Origin: an uncultured Mucispirillum sp.
GTDB lineage: Bacteria; Chrysiogenota; Deferribacteres; Deferribacterales; Mucispirillaceae
NCBI GenBank assembly: GCA_944325215.1
Contig: CALUZC010000023.1
Location: 1 to 41,795 of the forward strand
Length of the DNA: 41,795 bases
Direction of reading: 5' to 3'
Shown here: positions 37,188 through 41,795 of the stretch, piece by piece
Numbering within the stretch: position 1 is the first letter of the stretch
How the letters are laid out: each line of letters starts with the position of its first letter
Position numbers and translations under genes: made by a program
Notes under the pieces: model-generated
What the model was told of the DNA's origin: nothing
The model's input: only the letters and a program-made list of their open reading frames with translations
Databases searched by the model: none

Positions 37188-37213
37188 TTTATATTGTCAT
37201 ATGGAGGTTTACT

Positions 37214-38500
37214 ATGAAAATAAGATGGTTAATAATTTTCTTTTTTATGGCTTTAGTTTCTATTGCTGGTTTATTTATTCCTGAAAGCAGCTCACTTTAT
37301 AATGTTGTTGATGAAAACATTAATTATGCTGATACTGCATGGATGATTACAGCTACCGTATTAGTTCTTTTAATGACACCGGGTGTTTCATTTTTCTATG
37401 GTGGAATGGTTAGAGCAAAAAATATTATATCTACTATGCTTCAAAGTTTTATAGCTATGGGTATAATAAGTGTTATATGGGTTATTTTTGGTTTCAGCCT
37501 TGCTTTTGGTGATGATATTGCAGGTATTATTGGCAATCCTTTAACATTTTTTATGTTTGATGGTGTAGGCTATAATACCCATGAACTTTTATCACCTACT
37601 ATTCCACTTGTTGTATTTGCTCTTTTTCAAATGAAATTTGCAATTTTAACACCTGCATTAATTACAGGCTCATTTGCTGAAAGAGTGCATTTTTCTGCTT
37701 ATATTTACTTTATTATTCTTTTTTCCATATTTGTATATTCCCCTATTGCCCATATGCTTTGGCATCCTGAAGGCTTATTTAAACAATGGGGTGTTACTGA
37801 TTTTGCTGGTGGTTTAGTTGTCCATACTACTTCCGGTATTGCTGCTCTTACTGGTGCTATCTTTCTTGGAAAACGTAAAAATACTTCATCAGTCCCAGTA
37901 AATATTCCATTTGTATTACTTGGTGTTGCATTTTTATGGATAGGCTGGTTTGGGTTTAATGCAGGTTCTGCCTTAGCTGTAAACTCTGTTGCTGTTAAAG
38001 CACTTGTTAATACAAACACGGCTGCAGCTACTGCTATGCTTACATGGATTGCATATGATTACCTTCGCGGTAGAAAACCCGGTGCAGTATCAGCTTCAGT
38101 TGGTGCTGTTGCAGGACTTGTTGGTATTACACCTATGGCAGGTATGGTTTCTGTTGGAGTAAGTTTCTTTATAGGGTTTATAACTGCACTTATTTGTAAC
38201 ATTGCTATACACTATTTTTCTAAATCAGTTGATGATGCTTTAGATGTTTTTCCAACCCATGGCATTGGTGGAATTGCAGGAAGCCTTTTAACAGGCGTAT
38301 TTTACAATGGTCTGCTTGCTGGAAATACTCATGAATTTTTTATGCATATTGCTGCTCTTGTTATTACTGTTGCATATAGTTTTATTGTTAGTTTTCTGCT
38401 CTATTATATAATCAATAAATTTATACCATTTAGAGTTTCTGATGTTAATGAAGAAATTGGGCTTGATGTAAGCCAGCACAATGAAAGCTATAAAAATTAA
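37214..38500 (+). CDS. amt: ammonium transporter (Amt family)
   Basis: A trimeric inner-membrane channel that takes up ammonium. 428 aa. An N-terminal hydrophobic segment (5-22) looks like a signal peptide, then comes the standard core of eleven helices. Landmarks are AWMITATVLVLLMTPGVSFF with YGGMVRAKN (about 42-70), the outer Phe gate in FALFQMKFA, the pore histidines in VVHTTSGIAALTGA and DVFPTHGIGGIAGS, and WFGFNAGSA. The ribosome binding site GGAGG is strong. No glnB/glnK gene follows, unlike the common glnK-amtB pair. A sigma-54-like promoter precedes it. Confidence 0.97.
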   Translation: MKIRWLIIFFFMALVSIAGLFIPESSSLYNVVDENINYADTAWMITATVLVLLMTPGVSFFYGGMVRAKNIISTMLQSFIAMGIISVIWVIFGFSLAFGDDIAGIIGNPLTFFMFDGVGYNTHELLSPTIPLVVFALFQMKFAILTPALITGSFAERVHFSAYIYFIILFSIFVYSPIAHMLWHPEGLFKQWGVTDFAGGLVVHTTSGIAALTGAIFLGKRKNTSSVPVNIPFVLLGVAFLWIGWFGFNAGSALAVNSVAVKALVNTNTAAATAMLTWIAYDYLRGRKPGAVSASVGAVAGLVGITPMAGMVSVGVSFFIGFITALICNIAIHYFSKSVDDALDVFPTHGIGGIAGSLLTGVFYNGLLAGNTHEFFMHIAALVITVAYSFIVSFLLYYIINKFIPFRVSDVNEEIGLDVSQHNESYKN

Positions 38501-38554
38501 TTAAATTAAAGTATTCCCCTTTGTTGACCGATATTATAATACAAGGGGGATACT

Positions 38555-39442
38555 ATGCCTATTAATGAAATTAATAATACTGCACTACAGCAGAGTAAAA
38601 ATAATCCTGTTAAAGCATATGAATCTATAAAAAATAATGAAAAAAATAATGTCAGTATAGAAAAACCTGAATTAAATAACCCAAAAAGTGATTCCTTAAA
38701 TGTTTCACAGCTTTCAGCTAATAAGGCAGAACAAAAACAATATTATGATAACTCTGCTAAATCTGAAGGAAGTAAGGCTATTACTGATAATTATATGTCT
38801 GATATTGTGAAAAAAGGAAAGGAAGTTCCAAAACCTGATAATGTGGAAATGGATGATGTTTCATGGGGACTGCTTGTTCAAATGGGCGAAAAAATGGGGC
38901 TTACTGATGCCGACAGGCTTGCAAAATTAACTGTTGAAGATGTGGAAGCATATTTTTATAATAAAAATATTTTAGAGCGTGGTAAAAATCTTATAAAAGA
39001 TAATTTGACAGCAAATGAATATGTAAAATATAAAAAAGAAACCATGAGTGATAAAGAATACTGGGATATGGTTTTTGAAGCAAAAGCTAAAAATGAACCA
39101 TACAGTATATCTACTATTAATAAAACAAATACAGGTTTAAAACTTTCTGCAAATGAATTTTTCTCAAATAAAGGTAATATTAGTGTTACTAATGTGTCTG
39201 CATCATCACTGCATAATGTTTTAATGGCTATTGAAAGTGAAGATACTGCATTATTTACATATTCTATTAATAATTTAAAAACTACTTCTAAAGAAAAAAC
39301 TATTGAGCAAAATCAAAAAGAAATGATTGAAAGTTATGATGCTCTGCAGGAATACGCTCAAAAAGCCTTAAGCCCATATGAGCAACTGCAAATTATAAAA
39401 AATAATTTAAAAAATGGCAGTCTTGTTGCCTATAATGTATAG
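38555..39442 (+). CDS. hypothetical soluble protein, 295 aa
   Basis: I do not recognise this protein. It has no signal peptide or membrane segment. The first 75 residues are Asn/Lys/Ser-rich and look disordered (with the LNVSQLSANKAEQKQYYD stretch). Residues about 95-175 and 240-295 are predicted by eye to be helical (WGLLVQMGEKMGLTDADRLAKL; YDALQEYAQKALSPYEQL). The polar N-terminus followed by helices recalls secreted flagellar or export-apparatus-associated proteins, but that is only a resemblance in composition. AAGGGGG precedes the ATG. It starts 54 bp after amt with no terminator between, so it may be co-transcribed. Confidence 0.75.
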   Translation: MPINEINNTALQQSKNNPVKAYESIKNNEKNNVSIEKPELNNPKSDSLNVSQLSANKAEQKQYYDNSAKSEGSKAITDNYMSDIVKKGKEVPKPDNVEMDDVSWGLLVQMGEKMGLTDADRLAKLTVEDVEAYFYNKNILERGKNLIKDNLTANEYVKYKKETMSDKEYWDMVFEAKAKNEPYSISTINKTNTGLKLSANEFFSNKGNISVTNVSASSLHNVLMAIESEDTALFTYSINNLKTTSKEKTIEQNQKEMIESYDALQEYAQKALSPYEQLQIIKNNLKNGSLVAYNV

Positions 39443-39451
39443 TAAACAAAA

Positions 39452-39479
39452 TAAAAAAAGGGCAGTTTATACTCTGCCC
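39452..39479 (-). terminator. bidirectional hairpin between convergent genes
   Basis: GGGCAG / CTGCCC (39460-39465 with 39474-39479) has its T-run (seven T) on the minus strand. It therefore terminates minus-strand read-through from the peptidase gene, and it lies just past the stop codon of the 295-aa gene on the plus strand. Confidence 0.65.
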
Positions 39480-39604
39480 CATATAAATTATTTTATTAGT
39501 TTATTTAATAATAAAATATCTTATCCATACATATAGCAATATTTCATGCTATTACACCACAAAATTTGTATCCTGTATTTGTTATAAAATATTCAGTATT
39601 AAAT

Positions 39605-39628
39605 ATGAACAGCTTATAGGCTGTTCAT
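39605..39628 (-). terminator. hairpin just after the M13 peptidase gene
   Basis: A perfect 9-bp stem ATGAACAGC / GCTGTTCAT with a 6-base loop lies nine bases after the minus-strand stop codon, followed by ATTTAAT. It is a probable first terminator of the peptidase gene. Confidence 0.7.
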
Positions 39629-39637
39629 AATATTATA

Positions 39638-41632
39638 TTACCAAATTGATGGCCTTACTTCTTTTGGTTTATACATTCCATCAGTTTCTTTTATATCAAA
39701 AGCAGTGTAGAAATCATCTGTGGCTGAAAGAACAGCATTAGCTCTTATTTTTCCTGGAGCATGATTATCTATTAACAGCTGACTAGCCAAATATTCAGGA
39801 CGTGCTTTAATAGCCCATATCCTTGCATAGGCTATATATATTGCTTGAAGATTATAATTATTATTTTTTGCATATTCTGTAACACAGGATACAGCACCTA
39901 AATCTGCAATATTCTCACTTAAAGTAAGTGTACCATTAACATACTGATTTTCTATCTGAAATCCATTATAATAATCAATAGCTTTTTGTTGTAGTTTTTT
40001 ATATTCATCTATATCTTCTGCAGTCCACCAGCTATTACCGAAATTGAAATTACCATTTGCATCAAATAATGCACCATTTGAATCAAAAGCATGAGTTATT
40101 TCATGGGCAATTATTGTTCCTATACCACCAATATTTTCTTCTATAGTTGCATCTTTAGAGTAAAATGGTGACTGTAGAATTCCTGCTAAAATAATTATTT
40201 TATTATGCTGTTGAGAATAAAAAGCATTTATAGTCTGCGGTGTTTGACTAACAACATTTTTATTAACAGGTTGGGCTTTATTGTCAAACATATAATTCAT
40301 GGATGCTTCTGATTCTGCAAGAACATTATTAATATAAATACCACCCTCGTTTTTATTTGTGTAATATAATACATAAAGATCCTGTGGCCATGTTGCATTT
40401 TTATCATATCCAACTACAACCTGCATTTTATCAAGCTTATCTATTGCTGCTGCTTTAGTTTCTGCTCCCATCCAGCTAAGGTTATTAATACGCTGTCTGT
40501 AAACAGCTCGTATATCATCAACCATTTTTGTTATATTTGTTATTATGTCACCACTTACATACTTTTCGGCATACATTCTGCCAAGCTCATAAGTTAGTCG
40601 ATTACGAAGCTGTTCCCGCATAACTTTATCTACTGATTCTACTTCTGGTAAACCACGTATTTGAGCCTGATATTGTAAATATGCATTATATGATTCCAGC
40701 CCAACTTTATCAGCAAGTTCCTGATAAATTACTGTTTTCATATAGTTTTTCAGAAGCAATAAATTATCTTCTGTTAAATATTCTGCCAATTTAGCTAATG
40801 CAGCTGTCTGAACAATAATTACAGTATCATTTGCACTTCCACCATAATATTGTATTAAGTCATCTATTATAACACTGTTATTTAATTTTGCTGGAATTTC
40901 TGACATTTCAACTGGATTATAAATCTTTTCTGGATTTCCTAATTCATCAGCATTAAGACCTTGTTTTGCAATTTCTATCATCATGTTTGTTACATCTTGC
41001 ACAACCTGCTCTGCATTTTGCTGCTTATCATTTATACTCCATAATTTTTTTATAAATTCTTGAAAAGAAGTTTTAAATAAAGGATCTTCTGCCAGCCATT
41101 TCTCTTTTTCTAAAACAAAATTTACCTGCATATAATATACATTTTGATTTGAGTTCATTATATCAGCCTGCACAGCAATTGCATAAATAGGTGCAATTCC
41201 ATACTTCCTGTTTAGATCCATATTAACCTTTAATAAATCTTTAACAGTAGTAGCTGAATCTATATTATCTAAATATGGCTGTAACTGTCCAAATCCGCTT
41301 ACATTTCTTGTGTTCCAGTCCATAGCTGTTTCATATAATGCTTTTATATTATATGCATCTTTATCTTGATCTTTTACAGGATTAGAAGATACTGCCTGTT
41401 CAATAAGTCCATTAAGCCTGTTTGAAACTATATCGTCCATATTAGAGATATGACTTATTGATGATTTATCAGCAGGAATAGTCCATGATGATAATAGTTC
41501 ATAATTAACTGCTTCATAAAAATCATCTTTAAGATTAACAGTTGGAGTAGAATTTCCTGACTTACTATTACTACATGAAATAAATAATATAGAAGAAAAA
41601 ATTAAAAGAGTAAAAATAAAAAATTTTTTCAT
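39638..41632 (-). CDS. M13 family zinc metallopeptidase, lipoprotein (PepO/neprilysin type)
   Basis: A zinc endopeptidase for small peptides, probably anchored to a membrane and facing the periplasm. The lipobox FISC gives lipidated Cys20. The N-terminal M13 domain covers about 35-420. The catalytic domain has NAFY (about 469-472), the zinc motif HEITH (510-514, with Glu511 as base), and the third ligand Glu573 in ENIADLGAV. The C-terminus is standard for the family: NHAPGKIRANAVLSATDDFY and a terminal Trp. I chose the start at 41632 because it directly precedes the lipoprotein signal. An ATG at 41671 is in frame but would bury it. 664 aa is normal length. The gene appears to stand alone. Confidence 0.95.
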   Translation of the reverse strand: MKKFFIFTLLIFSSILFISCSNSKSGNSTPTVNLKDDFYEAVNYELLSSWTIPADKSSISHISNMDDIVSNRLNGLIEQAVSSNPVKDQDKDAYNIKALYETAMDWNTRNVSGFGQLQPYLDNIDSATTVKDLLKVNMDLNRKYGIAPIYAIAVQADIMNSNQNVYYMQVNFVLEKEKWLAEDPLFKTSFQEFIKKLWSINDKQQNAEQVVQDVTNMMIEIAKQGLNADELGNPEKIYNPVEMSEIPAKLNNSVIIDDLIQYYGGSANDTVIIVQTAALAKLAEYLTEDNLLLLKNYMKTVIYQELADKVGLESYNAYLQYQAQIRGLPEVESVDKVMREQLRNRLTYELGRMYAEKYVSGDIITNITKMVDDIRAVYRQRINNLSWMGAETKAAAIDKLDKMQVVVGYDKNATWPQDLYVLYYTNKNEGGIYINNVLAESEASMNYMFDNKAQPVNKNVVSQTPQTINAFYSQQHNKIIILAGILQSPFYSKDATIEENIGGIGTIIAHEITHAFDSNGALFDANGNFNFGNSWWTAEDIDEYKKLQQKAIDYYNGFQIENQYVNGTLTLSENIADLGAVSCVTEYAKNNNYNLQAIYIAYARIWAIKARPEYLASQLLIDNHAPGKIRANAVLSATDDFYTAFDIKETDGMYKPKEVRPSIW

Positions 41633-41725
41633 AGCATTTCCATGTTTTATATTTTTTATGGGTAAACCCATATTGCATTATATTATATATACTATATATA
41701 ATATATAGTAAAATAAAGTAATCAT

Positions 41726-41748
41726 AACTACCCGTTAAACGGGTAGTT
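41726..41748 (-). repeat. strong hairpin at the window edge, possible IS end
   Basis: A perfect 9-bp stem AACTACCCG / CGGGTAGTT with a TTAAA loop lies 11 bases downstream of the stop codon of the edge gene. A T-run is weak in either direction, so it is not a typical terminator. Subterminal hairpins of this kind mark IS200/IS605 elements, but that reading is inference. Confidence 0.45.
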
Positions 41749-41758
41749 TGCTCTTTGG

Positions 41759-41795
41759 CTATAAGCCACTACCACCTGCAGCATCTAAAGGTGCT
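41759..41795 (-). CDS. 3' end of a gene entering from the right edge (last 11 codons)
   Basis: On the minus strand the frame APLDAAGGSGL ends at TAG (41759-41761). Base use is richer in G and C than non-coding DNA nearby. The Gly/Ala tail and the hairpin just downstream would suit the end of a mobile-element protein such as a TnpB-type accessory protein, but eleven residues cannot prove it. A small hairpin GGCT/AGCC overlaps the stop codon. Confidence 0.35.
   Translation of the reverse strand, partial: APLDAAGGSGL

Noticed and set aside
41633-41671. Upstream ATG of the M13 peptidase
   Set aside because: It would place 13 residues in front of a clean lipoprotein signal and has no ribosome binding site.

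Overview
The window is an AT-rich bacterial chromosome segment (roughly 30% GC by eye) from a Gram-negative, motile organism. The evidence is many lipoproteins and signal peptides, a bifunctional penicillin-binding protein, two chemoreceptors, GatCAB and a sigma-54-like promoter. Gene content and base composition would fit a host-associated member of the Deferribacterota such as Mucispirillum. That name is an inference; no 16S gene is present to settle it.

Layout. 1-2.6 kb: an unrecognised soluble protein, a small unknown protein and an unknown lipoprotein. 2.7-3.9 kb: a membrane-anchored MsrA-MsrB methionine sulfoxide reductase. 4-10.9 kb (all minus strand): a chemoreceptor, a PPOX-type flavin protein, a NIT-domain (nitrate/nitrite-sensing type) chemoreceptor, the decayed 5' end of a duplicate of that receptor, and a NIT-like sensor with no signalling domain. 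10.9-14.2 kb: gatC-gatA-gatB with one-base stop/start overlaps. 14.2-16.9 kb: an aldehyde dehydrogenase, a possible gene remnant and a SLAC1/TehA-type transporter. 17-23 kb: a compact minus-strand operon uvrB - PBP1A - degenerate AAA+/Fis regulator - DUF2141 protein. 23-24.2 kb: two related secreted proteins of unknown function.

24.2-36.5 kb is the classical transcription/translation block, all on the minus strand. In transcription order it runs tRNA-Thr(UGU), tRNA-Tyr, tRNA-Gly, tRNA-Thr(GGU), rpmG, tRNA-Trp, secE, nusG, rplK, rplA, rplJ, rplL, rpoB, rpoC. Tandem promoters precede the tRNAs, an L10-type leader precedes rplJ, and hairpins sit at rplL/rpoB and rpoB/rpoC. The tuf gene normally found between tRNA-Thr(GGU) and the rpmG/secE group is missing. 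36.7-41.8 kb (accessory side): a 71-residue membrane protein, an Amt ammonium transporter behind a sigma-54-like promoter, an unknown soluble protein, an M13 metallopeptidase lipoprotein, and at the edge the last 11 codons of another gene followed by a strong hairpin, possibly an insertion-sequence end.

No CRISPR array, prophage or clear defence system is visible. The most unusual items are the expanding and decaying NIT-sensor family, the AAA+/Fis regulator that has lost the GAFTGA loop and catalytic residues, the missing tuf, and the terminator-like hairpin inside the tRNA cluster.
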